Assembly (NCBI GenBank): GCA_004551905.1 | Contig: SFPL01000013.1 | Coordinates: forward strand, 1 to 55,737 | Length of the DNA stretch: 55,737 nt | Reading direction: 5' to 3' | Source of the DNA: Lentisphaeraceae bacterium | Lineage (GTDB): Bacteria > Verrucomicrobiota > Kiritimatiellia > RFP12 > UBA1067 | In this document: piece by piece, positions 1-7,858 of the stretch | Layout: every line of letters starts with the position of its first letter | Position numbering within the stretch: position 1 is the stretch's first letter | The notes under the pieces: model-generated | The model's database searches: none | Told to the model about the DNA's origin: nothing | The model's input: only the letters and a program-made list of their open reading frames with translations | Position numbers and translations under genes: made by a program

Positions 1-280
1 GCCTCCTTGCGTTTTTTTGCTTTGCAAGAAAGCATACAGCCAACGCCTGATTTTTTCAACCCCCAGCTGAAGCCCGCTCAACAGGCCAATCGCTCAAGGC
101 AAAACCTCCCGGTGTTGCACTGGGAACTCGCGCGCGCGGAAGAATAATTGCAAACCAATAGAGAACAATCATGACAACAGCGATAGGGCATCTTGCTTCG
201 CAGACTCGCTACGCTCGGGGGATATGCTTCGGCAACCTTAGCTCTGCCGCTCATTTCATATCTCCTTGTCAGTTCAGTGG
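1..280. other. Intergenic region at the left edge
   Basis: Apart from the weak 58-residue frame noted within it, I see no gene, tRNA or clear promoter here. The base composition is lower in GC than the genes to the right. It contains the word GACTCGCTACGCTCGGGGG and other short imperfect repeats. The window edge may cut a gene lying further left. Confidence 0.4.
78..254 (-). CDS. Possible 58-residue cysteine-rich ORF, unrecognised
   Basis: A short reading frame starts MSGRAKVAEAYPP and carries six cysteines, two adjacent (YRCCHDCS). A good Shine-Dalgarno (AAGGAG) stands about 9 nt before the ATG. It lies just downstream of the nifJ terminator, so it would need its own promoter or readthrough, and I see no TATAAT box for it. 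The DNA around it is less GC-rich than the neighbouring genes and includes the near-repetitive run CGAGCGTAGCGAGTCTGCGAAG, which looks more like an intergenic repeat than a conserved gene. Real small protein and spurious ORF within a repeat element are both possible. Confidence 0.25.
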   Translation of the reverse strand: MSGRAKVAEAYPPSVASLRSKMPYRCCHDCSLLVCNYSSARASSQCNTGRFCLERLAC

Positions 281-326
281 GGAAAAAAAACCTGGTGCGG
301 AGGCGGAATTGCCGCCGCACCAGGTT
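281..326 (-). terminator. Rho-independent terminator of nifJ
   Basis: On the minus strand a perfect 12-bp stem (AACCTGGTGCGG pairing with CCGCACCAGGTT; arms at 315-326 and 289-300) encloses a 14-nt loop and runs directly into eight T residues at 283-290. It begins 15 nt after the nifJ stop codon. It is the only textbook intrinsic terminator I found in the window. Confidence 0.93.
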
Positions 327-340
327 GCCGCAACCGGGAT

Positions 341-3300
341 TTACATCTCGGCGAGCTTCTTGAGGAGGGCGTAGTTCTCCTTGAAGCCCTGTTCGGACTT
401 CTCGAGCATCGCCATCGCCTTCTCCTCGCCGACCTTCTTGATCAGCTGCTTGAAGCGGTTCTCGCCGAGTTCCTTCGAGACCGCGTTCTTCGCGAACGAG
501 ACCGTGTCGGACTTGTCGGCCGAATCGAGCTTCACCTTGCCGGTCGCCGGGTTGTACGTCCAGAGCGGGAAGTGGACGGACTCCACCGCCGCCTTCTGGT
601 GCGCCGGGCCGGTCTTCGTGAGGAGACCCTGCTCGATGCAGTGCGCGTACGCGATGATGATCGCAGGACCGTTGTAGTTCTCGGCCTCGTTGAAGGCCTT
701 GACCGTCGCCGCCGGGTTGGTGCCCATCGAGACATACGCAACGTAGACGTCCTTGTACTGCATCTGCATGAGGCCGAGGTTCTTCTTGGCCTGCACCTTG
801 CCGGATGCCGCGAACTTCGCGATCGCGCCGGTAGGCGTCGCCTTGGAGGCCTGCCCGCCCGTGTTGGAGTACACTTCCGTGTCCATCACGAGGATCTTGA
901 CGTTCTTGCCCGAGGCGAGCACGTGGTCAAGCCCGCCGTAGCCGATGTCGTAGGCCCAGCCGTCGCCGCCCAGGATCCAGACCGACTTGCGCACGAGGTT
1001 GTCCGCGACCGCCTTGAGCTGGGCGCAGAGCGTGCAGCCCGCCGCGCAACCGGCCTCGAGATGGCCCTTGAGCTCCTTGACGAGCGCGCGCATCTCCTCG
1101 ACGCCCTGACCCTTCTCGTCGTACTGGTCGACGGCCTTGATCTTCTCGCAGAGCGCCTTCATCTCGGCCGGCGTCTTCTCGTTCGCAAGTGCCTTGTCGA
1201 CGAGTTCCATGGCGAAGCCATAGAGCTTGTCGGCCGAAACGCGCATGCCGAGGCCGAACTGGGCGTTGTCCTCGAAGAGCGAGTTCGACCACGCAGGGCC
1301 GCGGCCGTCGGCGCGCTGGCAGTACGGGGTCGTCGGCAGGTTGCCGCCGTAGATCGACGAGCAACCGGTCGCGTTCGCGATGAGGAGGCGGTCGCCGCAG
1401 ATCTGGGTGAGGAGCTTGACGTAGGGCGTCTCGCCGCAGCCAGCGCAAGCGCCGGAGAACTCGAACAGCGGCCTCTTGAGCTGGCTGTCGAGGAGCTTCT
1501 TCGTGTCGAGCTTCGCCGGATCGACCTCGGGCAGGCCGAGGAAGAATTTCCAGTTCTCGGCCTCCGTCTTGCGGAGCGGGATCTGCTCGACCATCTTGAG
1601 CGCGGGCTTCTCGGCCCCGGGCTTCGACTTCGGGCACTGGACGACGCAGAGCTCGCAGCCCATGCAGTCCTCCGGCGCGACCTGGATCGTCACCTTCTCG
1701 CCGAACTTCTTCGTGAGCGCGCCCGCGTCGGCCGACTTGAGCGTCGCCGGCGCCCCTTCGAGCGCGGCGGCCGGGTAGACCTTCATGCGGATCGCCGCGT
1801 GCGGGCAGATGATGGAGCAGTTGCCGCACTGGATGCAGGCCGCGGGATCCCACTGCGGGATGAACGCCGCGACGTTGCGCTTCTCCCACTGCGTCGTGGC
1901 GGTAGGCCACGTGCCGTCGACGGGAAGCTCGCTGACCTTGAGCGTGTCGCCCTTCTGCGCGATCATCTTCGCGGAGACGTTCTTGACGAACTCGGGAGCG
2001 TCCGCCGGAACCGCCGCAGGCATCTTGAGCTTGCCAGCCGGAGCCGCCGGATACTTGACCTCCTCGATCGCCGCGCTCGCTGCCTCAATGCACTTCCAGT
2101 TCATCTCGACGACTTCCTGGCCCTTCTTGGAGTAGGCCTTCTCGGCGTAGTCCTTGAGGACCTGGATCGGGTCGAGAACCGTGCCGTCGGCCTTCTTGAG
2201 CGTGATGCCCGAGAGCTTGAAGAACGCGGTCTGGAGCACGGTGTTCGTGCGCGTGCCCATGCCGTTCTCGCGGGCGATCTTCGCCGCGTCGATCACGTAG
2301 AACTTGAGCTTCTTGTCGATGATCGCCTGCTCAACCTCATCGGGCATATGGTCCCAGATCTCCGCCGCCGTGTAGGGCGACGCGAGCAGGAACACCGAAC
2401 CCGGCTTCGCCGCCTTGAGCATGTCGTACTTCTCGAGGTACGGGAAGCAGTGGCACGCCGTGAAGTCGGCCGAGTTGATGAAGTAGGGCGAGCGGATCAT
2501 GTCGCTGCCGAAGCGGAGGTGCGAGATCGTGACGCCGCCGGACTTCTTGGAGTCGTACTCGAAGTAGCCCTGCGCGTAGTTCTCGGTGTAGTTGCCGATG
2601 ATCTTGATGGAGTTCTTGTTCGCACCAACCGTGCCGTCCGCGCCGAGACCCCAGAACATGCACTCCTTGCGGTCGCCCTTCGGAACGACGAAGCTGTCGT
2701 CGCCGAGGATGTAGCGGTTCGTCACGTCGTCGACGATGCCGACGCAGAAGTGGTCCATGGGCTTCGCCTTCTCCATGTTCGCGAAGACGTTCGCGCACAT
2801 CTGCGGGGTGAAGTCCTTCGAGCCGATGCCGTAGCGACCGGAGAGAATCTTCGGATACTTGAACGAGACGACGCCGTCCTGCAGGCCCTGGCCGATCGCA
2901 GCCGCAACGTCGAGGTAGAGAGGATCGCCGATCGCGCCCGGCTCCTTCACGCGGTCGAGGACCGTGACGACCTTGACGGTCGCGGGCAGCGCCTTGACGA
3001 AGTCGACCATCGAGAACGGACGGTAGAGGCGCACCTTCAAGAGGCCGACCTTCTTACCCTCCTTGACGAGCGCGTCGACGGTCTCGTGGAGCGTGTCGCA
3101 GCCCGAGCCCATCGCAACGACGACGTATTCGGCATCAGCGGCGCCGACGTAGTCGTAGAGCTTGTACGCGCGGCCCGTGAGCTTGGCGAGACGGTCCATG
3201 TACTCCTGGACGATCGCGGGCGTCGCGTCATAGTACTTGTTGCAGACCTCGCGGAGCTGGAACGTGACGTCGGGGTTGGAGGCAGTGCCGCGCATCGTCG

Positions 3301-3934
3301 GATGCTCAGGGTCGAGCGCGCGCCTGCGGAAGTCCTCGACGTACTCCTCGTCGATCATCTGGCGGATGACGTCCTGCGGGATCTCGTCGATCTTCTGGAC
3401 CTCGTGCGAGGTGCGGAAGCCGTCGAAGAAGTGGAGAAACGGGACCTTCGACTTGAGCGTCGCCGCGTGCGCAACCATCGCCATGTCGTGCGCTTCCTGG
3501 ACGCTGTTCGACGCGATCATCGCGAAGCCGGTCTGGCGGCAGGCCATAACGTCGCCCTGGTCGCCGAAGATGCACAGCGAGTTCGACGCGAGCGAGCGCG
3601 CGGAGACGTGGAACACGGTCGGTGCGAGCTCGCCCGCGATTTTGTACATGTTCGGGATCATCAGCAGGAGACCCTGCGACGCCGTGAAGGTCGTCGTGAG
3701 CGAGCCCGTCGTGAGCGAACCGTGGACCGCGCCTGCGGCGCCGCCCTCGGACTCCATCTCGACGATCGAGGGAATCGAGCCCCAGATGTTCGTCTTGCAC
3801 ATGGAGGCGAGCTCGTCGCATGTCTCGGCCATCGGCGAGGACGGGGTGATAGGATAGATCGCCGCGACTTCGCTGCACGCGAAGGCGATCTGGGCGGCCG
3901 CGGTGTTTCCGTCGACCATGATCTTCTTTGCCAT
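341..3934 (-). CDS. nifJ: Pyruvate:ferredoxin (flavodoxin) oxidoreductase, single-chain
   Basis: This is a cytoplasmic homodimer-type enzyme that oxidises pyruvate with CoA to acetyl-CoA and CO2 and reduces ferredoxin or flavodoxin, a core anaerobic reaction. The 1197-residue chain has the full family length. The N-terminal thiamine-pyrophosphate domain shows PITPSSPMAE. Two 4Fe-4S clusters are seen at about residues 699-709 (CIQCGNCSIICP) and 756-766 (CMGCELCVVQCP). A third cluster region starts with CAGCGE near residue 829. The C-terminal TPP-binding domain has GDGWAYDIGYGG near 990. The frame extends 29 codons further upstream, but MAKKIMVDGN is the expected N-terminus and an AAGAAGGAAAA ribosome site stands before it. 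It is a single-gene unit with its own promoter (-10 at 3993-3998) and terminator. Confidence 0.98.
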   Translation of the reverse strand: MAKKIMVDGNTAAAQIAFACSEVAAIYPITPSSPMAETCDELASMCKTNIWGSIPSIVEMESEGGAAGAVHGSLTTGSLTTTFTASQGLLLMIPNMYKIAGELAPTVFHVSARSLASNSLCIFGDQGDVMACRQTGFAMIASNSVQEAHDMAMVAHAATLKSKVPFLHFFDGFRTSHEVQKIDEIPQDVIRQMIDEEYVEDFRRRALDPEHPTMRGTASNPDVTFQLREVCNKYYDATPAIVQEYMDRLAKLTGRAYKLYDYVGAADAEYVVVAMGSGCDTLHETVDALVKEGKKVGLLKVRLYRPFSMVDFVKALPATVKVVTVLDRVKEPGAIGDPLYLDVAAAIGQGLQDGVVSFKYPKILSGRYGIGSKDFTPQMCANVFANMEKAKPMDHFCVGIVDDVTNRYILGDDSFVVPKGDRKECMFWGLGADGTVGANKNSIKIIGNYTENYAQGYFEYDSKKSGGVTISHLRFGSDMIRSPYFINSADFTACHCFPYLEKYDMLKAAKPGSVFLLASPYTAAEIWDHMPDEVEQAIIDKKLKFYVIDAAKIARENGMGTRTNTVLQTAFFKLSGITLKKADGTVLDPIQVLKDYAEKAYSKKGQEVVEMNWKCIEAASAAIEEVKYPAAPAGKLKMPAAVPADAPEFVKNVSAKMIAQKGDTLKVSELPVDGTWPTATTQWEKRNVAAFIPQWDPAACIQCGNCSIICPHAAIRMKVYPAAALEGAPATLKSADAGALTKKFGEKVTIQVAPEDCMGCELCVVQCPKSKPGAEKPALKMVEQIPLRKTEAENWKFFLGLPEVDPAKLDTKKLLDSQLKRPLFEFSGACAGCGETPYVKLLTQICGDRLLIANATGCSSIYGGNLPTTPYCQRADGRGPAWSNSLFEDNAQFGLGMRVSADKLYGFAMELVDKALANEKTPAEMKALCEKIKAVDQYDEKGQGVEEMRALVKELKGHLEAGCAAGCTLCAQLKAVADNLVRKSVWILGGDGWAYDIGYGGLDHVLASGKNVKILVMDTEVYSNTGGQASKATPTGAIAKFAASGKVQAKKNLGLMQMQYKDVYVAYVSMGTNPAATVKAFNEAENYNGPAIIIAYAHCIEQGLLTKTGPAHQKAAVESVHFPLWTYNPATGKVKLDSADKSDTVSFAKNAVSKELGENRFKQLIKKVGEEKAMAMLEKSEQGFKENYALLKKLAEM

Positions 3935-3992
3935 GTCTCTGTTTTCCTTCTTTCTGGTTGGTTTACGATGAGAGATTGAGACTATTTTGCGT

Positions 3993-4016
3993 ATTATACG
4001 CTTTTCGGCGGCGGAA
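3993..4016 (-). promoter_or_regulatory. nifJ promoter
   Basis: Reading on the minus strand, CCGCCGCCGAAAAGCGTATAATACGC contains a perfect TATAAT at 3998-3993. The predicted start lies about 52 nt before the nifJ ATG, leaving room for its Shine-Dalgarno. No TTGACA-like box is present at the usual distance; instead there is a CCGAAAA tract, as at the other promoters in this window. Confidence 0.7.
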
Positions 4017-4036
4017 TTCAACGCCCCCCCCTCGGT

Positions 4037-5308
4037 TCAGACGTCAAGCCCGAAGTAGCGCTTCGCGTTGCCGAACGAAACGTCGCGCACCACTTTGCCG
4101 AGCCACTTGAGGTCAGCCGGGATCTCGCCGCGCTCCACCTCCTCGCCGATCTTCGTGCAGAGGATGCGGCGGAAGTACTCGTGGCGGGTGTAGGAGAGGA
4201 ACGAGCGCGAGTCGGTGAGCATGCCGACGAAGTTCCCGAGGCAGCCGAGCGCCTCCAGCGCGGCGATCTGGTCGCGCATGCCGTCCATGTGGTCGTTGAA
4301 CCACCAGGCGCTGCCGAGCTGGAGCTTGCCGACGACCGGCCCCTTCTGGAAGGAGCCGATGAGCGAGCCGAGCGCGGCGAAGTCGGAGGGGTTGAGCGAA
4401 TAGACGATCGTCTTGGGGAGCAGGTCCTCGCGCTCCAGCCGGTCGAAGAGCTCCGCCAGGTTGGCGAGCCCGCCCGCCTCGCCGATGAAGTCGAAGCCGG
4501 TGTCGGGTCCGAGCTTCCTGAACATCCGCGAGTTGGGGTTGCGGATGCAGTTGAAGTGGAGCTGCGACGCCCAGCCCGCCCTCGCATCGAGCTTCATGCA
4601 CTCGACGAGGTAGTCCTGGAGCCGTCCCTTCGGCGGTATCGCGGTGAGGCCGTAGTCGGACAGGACGCACCCGTGCTTCGCGAAGTAGTCGTGGCGCTCG
4701 GCGAGGTGCTTCATCGGGTCCTTCTTCTTCTTGAGCGCCTCCTTGAGGATGCGGTCTGGACGCCAGGTGGGCAGCACCTTGACGCCCTTGAACGAACTGG
4801 CAATCTTCTGGTGCCAGGCGAGGTCGTCGTCCGGATCGTCGGTGGTGCAGACCGCCTTCACGTTCGACTTGACCATCAGCGAGCGCGCGGAGAAGTCCTT
4901 CTTCGCCACCACCGCGTTGCACTTCCGCCAGATCCGCTCCGCCGAAGCGGCGCAGAGCCGCTCGGAGACGCCGAAGTAGCGCTTCAACTCGAGGTGCGAC
5001 CAGTCGAAGAGCGGGTTCTTGACCAGCTTCTCCATCGTCTCGGCGTACTTGACGAACTTGTCGTGCCCGCTCGCCGAGCCGGTGCAGAACTCCTCGTCGA
5101 CGCCGTTCGAGCGCATCTGGCGCCACTTGTAGTGGTCGCCTCCGAGCCAGACCTCGGAGATGTCCTTCCACCGACGGTCCTCGGCGATCTCGCGCGGCGG
5201 CAGATGGCAGTGGTAGTCGATGATCGGCTCGTTTTCGGCGAAGCGGTGGTAGAGCTCGCGTGCGAAGTCAGTCGTCAGCAGGTAGTCCTTGTGGATGAAG
5301 TTCTTCAT
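4037..5308 (-). CDS. uxaC: Uronate (glucuronate/galacturonate) isomerase
   Basis: UxaC converts D-glucuronate to D-fructuronate and D-galacturonate to D-tagaturonate, the first step of uronate catabolism, in the cytoplasm. The 423-residue protein belongs to the amidohydrolase-like family. The metal-binding His-x-His motif is at residues 33-35 (DYHCHLPP), preceded by the typical opening MKNFIHKDYLL. Further family blocks are QLHFNCIRNPNSR, YSLNPSDF, LGSAWWFNDH and MLTDSRSFLSY. It is shorter than the common 460-470 residues. The gene lies 22 nt after a Tat-exported TIM-barrel protein and is probably co-transcribed with it. It fits the glucuronoyl-esterase-type enzymes encoded elsewhere in the window. 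Confidence 0.95.
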   Translation of the reverse strand: MKNFIHKDYLLTTDFARELYHRFAENEPIIDYHCHLPPREIAEDRRWKDISEVWLGGDHYKWRQMRSNGVDEEFCTGSASGHDKFVKYAETMEKLVKNPLFDWSHLELKRYFGVSERLCAASAERIWRKCNAVVAKKDFSARSLMVKSNVKAVCTTDDPDDDLAWHQKIASSFKGVKVLPTWRPDRILKEALKKKKDPMKHLAERHDYFAKHGCVLSDYGLTAIPPKGRLQDYLVECMKLDARAGWASQLHFNCIRNPNSRMFRKLGPDTGFDFIGEAGGLANLAELFDRLEREDLLPKTIVYSLNPSDFAALGSLIGSFQKGPVVGKLQLGSAWWFNDHMDGMRDQIAALEALGCLGNFVGMLTDSRSFLSYTRHEYFRRILCTKIGEEVERGEIPADLKWLGKVVRDVSFGNAKRYFGLDV

Positions 5309-5330
5309 GGCGATGGGCTGTGGAATGTCC

Positions 5331-6581
5331 TTACGCGATGTCCCTCATGGTGACCGGCTTCGGGTCGATCTTCGGGTCGACCATCTGCTTCAGGGCGGAT
5401 TTGTCGAACTCGTAACCGTTGGGTCCGAGCGGCCACACCACCGGGGCGGTGTTGAGGATCGTCGCTCTGAAGCCCTGCATCGTAGCGCCCATGTTGCCGG
5501 TGTGCGAGCTGTTGCAACCCTCGTTCTCGATCACGAACGGACGCGAAAACCCCTTGGCCATCAGGGTCTCGAGGAACTTGGTCCAGTCGCAGCTGTCGCT
5601 GCCGCCGAAGCCCGGCAGGCGCGGCTCGTAGTTCATGCGGTCCCAGTTGCCGCCCTGGGCGTCCGGGGGAAACGCGGGGAGGCCGGCCTTCGCGGCAAGG
5701 GCGTCGTCGACGCGCTGGCGCGGGAAGAGACGCCCCCAGTTCACCGCCTCTTCGTCGTTCGGGAAGTTCCGGGTCCCTTTGATGTGGACGCGCCGTAGCT
5801 TCGAGAAGTCCATCGCGTTGATGACGTCGGACGGATCGATGTGCTGCCAGATGTCGTGCGACGGATCGTAGGTCTCCTGGAGGTTTGAGCTGTCGTCGAG
5901 GATTGCGTACATGAGCTTGCGCGCCGCGAGGCAACCGGGCAGGTTGCAGTAGCAAACGGGCGAAGACGAGGGGACCCAGCCCTCCATCGGGCAGTTCTCG
6001 ACGCAGAGCGTGACTCCGAGCCCCTTGGCGTACTTGAGGATCGGCGTGAAGACCCGCTTGAACTTCTCGAGGTTCTTTTCGAACCCGCGGTCTTCCGCGC
6101 CGAGCTTCTGGTCGTAGCCGACGAAAGTGCCGCAGACGACGTCGTTCGCGTCGCCGCCGAGCATTGCCGCGATGCGCACGAGGCCGAGAATGTGGTTCTG
6201 GTTCGTCTCCTGGAAGTCGCCGCCAATGAGATTGTCGTAGGAGCCGACGGAAATGCGCAGACCGGTGCGGTTGCACGTGTCGATGACGTACTTCGCCTTC
6301 TCGGGCGTGAAGTTCCTGTAGTCGAGGTGCGTGGCGACATGGTCGGTGCGGTCGGAGTCGCGGCGGAAGACGCAGAGCTCGAGACCCTGCGCGCCAACCT
6401 CGAGCGCACGCTTGACAACGCCGTCGAAGTCGTCGCCAGGGAAGGCCGAGGTCATCAGCCAGATCGGGTTGTTGCCCGGCTTCGGCTTCGGGGCGTGGGC
6501 GAGGGCGTCGCGCGAGGCGAGCGCGCCGACGGCTGCCGCGGCGCCTACGACCTTGAAGAAATCCCTTCTGGTGCTGTTCAT
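5331..6581 (-). CDS. Tat-exported sugar-phosphate isomerase/epimerase-like TIM barrel
   Basis: The 416-residue protein starts MNSTRRDFFKVVGAAAAVGA, a twin-arginine signal, so it should act outside the cytoplasm or be membrane-anchored. The rest resembles the xylose isomerase-like TIM-barrel superfamily (AP endonuclease 2 fold): WLMTSAFPGDDFDG near the N-terminus, CVENCPMEGW, YDPSHDIWQHIDP and VHIKGTRNFPND carry the usual Glu/Asp/His metal ligands. The start is chosen because GAAGGAGATG lies just before it. A start 16 codons upstream (MSTDFDNNNHEG) is possible but lacks such a site. It sits between a LolC-like permease and uxaC, so a role in uronic-acid-containing sugar conversion is plausible but inferred. 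Confidence 0.8.
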   Translation of the reverse strand: MNSTRRDFFKVVGAAAAVGALASRDALAHAPKPKPGNNPIWLMTSAFPGDDFDGVVKRALEVGAQGLELCVFRRDSDRTDHVATHLDYRNFTPEKAKYVIDTCNRTGLRISVGSYDNLIGGDFQETNQNHILGLVRIAAMLGGDANDVVCGTFVGYDQKLGAEDRGFEKNLEKFKRVFTPILKYAKGLGVTLCVENCPMEGWVPSSSPVCYCNLPGCLAARKLMYAILDDSSNLQETYDPSHDIWQHIDPSDVINAMDFSKLRRVHIKGTRNFPNDEEAVNWGRLFPRQRVDDALAAKAGLPAFPPDAQGGNWDRMNYEPRLPGFGGSDSCDWTKFLETLMAKGFSRPFVIENEGCNSSHTGNMGATMQGFRATILNTAPVVWPLGPNGYEFDKSALKQMVDPKIDPKPVTMRDIA

Positions 6582-6631
6582 CGTTTCATCTCCTTCGTGG
6601 TTGTTGTTGTCAAAATCCGTGGACATACGCG

Positions 6632-7858
6632 CTAACGTTCGCTGAGGGCGCGGACGGGATCCTTGAGCGAGGCGATGAGCGCCGGCACGAAGGAGGCGAG
6701 TGTCCCGAAAACGAGGACGAGCGCAACCACCCAGAAGATGTCCATGGGGACGAGGTGGTGCGGTATCTCGGCAAGTCCGTACACCGAGGCCGGAAAGACC
6801 TCGAGCCCCAGGCGCGAAAGCCATTCGACGATGCGCTGGAGGTTGGAGAGGATCGCCCAGGACGCGGAGAGCCCGAGCGAGATGCCGAGCACGCACTGGA
6901 TGAGGCCGTGGACCATGAAGACCGACATGATCTCGAGCCGCCTGAAGCCGATCGACTTCAAGAGCCCGATCGCGGAGGTCTTCTGCACCGTGAGGACGAG
7001 GAGCGTGTTCATCACGCAGAAGACGGCGACGAGCGAGATGAGCGAGAGGAGGAGCGCGGTCATGTTCTTCTCCACCGCAAGCGCGTTGAAGATCTCGCGA
7101 TCGGCCTCGCGCCAGGTGACCTGGCGGAGATTGGGGGCGATTTCGGCGATCGCCGCAGAAACCGCGCCGAAGCGCCGCGGGTCTGTGGGGCAGTCGGTCT
7201 TGACGTGGATGGCGAAGACGCCGCTCTCGAGCCCCATCAGGTCGCGCACGTTGGGGAGCGACGCGACCACATAGCCGGAGTCGTACTCGTGCTGCCCGCA
7301 GGAGAACACCCCGCCGACCCGCCACTTGACCGGAAGGAATATCTCGTCCTTGTCGATGAGCGTCTTCGGCGAGTAGACCGTCACCTCGTCGCCCACCCAC
7401 ACCCCGAGCGAGCGGGCGGCGGTGGCGCCGATGACGAGCGTATCACCCTCGAGGTCGAAGGAGCCGGCGCGCGGCTCGCCGACGCGGTAGGCGGAGGCGA
7501 AGTCGTCGCCGTCGACGCCGATGATCACCGGGGCGAGCACCCTTCCGCGGCAGGAGACAAGGACGCGGGTGTCGATCTCTGGGGTGACGCAGGTAACGCC
7601 GGGGACGCGGCGGAGGCGCGCGGCGAGGGCGTCCTCGCCGCCAATCACGTTGCCGTGCGTCGGCAGAAGCGTGACATGCGGCTTGAAGTCGAGGATCTTC
7701 TCCTCCCAGATCTCGCCGAAGCCGGTCATCACGCTACGGACAACCAGCACCGCGGCGACGCCGAGCATCACGCCGAGCACCGAGACGACTGTAATCGCCG
7801 AGGCGACGGAGCGCTTCGGCTTGAGGTACTTGAGCGCGAGGAAGAGCGGAAGCCGCAT
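6632..7858 (-). CDS. LolC/LolE-family ABC transporter permease
   Basis: This 408-residue inner-membrane protein has the FtsX/MacB layout. There is one transmembrane helix near residues 19-45, a large periplasmic domain, and three more helices in the C-terminal third (LLSLISLVAVFCVMNTLLVL; a second near 315-335; VALVLVFGTLASFVPALIA). The opening MRLPLFLALKYLKPKRS matches lipoprotein-releasing permeases. In those systems LolC/E extract lipoproteins from the inner membrane using the ATPase LolD; no LolD gene is seen here. Its ATG shares one base with the TGA of the TonB-like toroid gene (TGATG), so the two are translationally coupled. That context suggests it serves the ExbB/ExbD machine, or simply that lipoprotein sorting is co-expressed with it. 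Confidence 0.85.
   Translation of the reverse strand: MRLPLFLALKYLKPKRSVASAITVVSVLGVMLGVAAVLVVRSVMTGFGEIWEEKILDFKPHVTLLPTHGNVIGGEDALAARLRRVPGVTCVTPEIDTRVLVSCRGRVLAPVIIGVDGDDFASAYRVGEPRAGSFDLEGDTLVIGATAARSLGVWVGDEVTVYSPKTLIDKDEIFLPVKWRVGGVFSCGQHEYDSGYVVASLPNVRDLMGLESGVFAIHVKTDCPTDPRRFGAVSAAIAEIAPNLRQVTWREADREIFNALAVEKNMTALLLSLISLVAVFCVMNTLLVLTVQKTSAIGLLKSIGFRRLEIMSVFMVHGLIQCVLGISLGLSASWAILSNLQRIVEWLSRLGLEVFPASVYGLAEIPHHLVPMDIFWVVALVLVFGTLASFVPALIASLKDPVRALSER

Noticed and set aside
266..3979. A plus-strand open frame of over 1200 codons opposite nifJ
   Set aside because: It mirrors nifJ in a GC-rich gene, is dominated by Arg, Leu, Val, Asp and Glu, and has no motifs. It is an antisense shadow.
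3935..4021. Upstream extension of nifJ by 29 codons
   Set aside because: It runs through the -10 box and ribosome site; the family N-terminus begins at MAKKIMVDGN.
6582..7400. In-frame extension of the Tat-exported TIM-barrel gene back into the LolC-like gene
   Set aside because: The extension reads the permease in a wrong frame; the Tat signal and Shine-Dalgarno fix the start at 6581.
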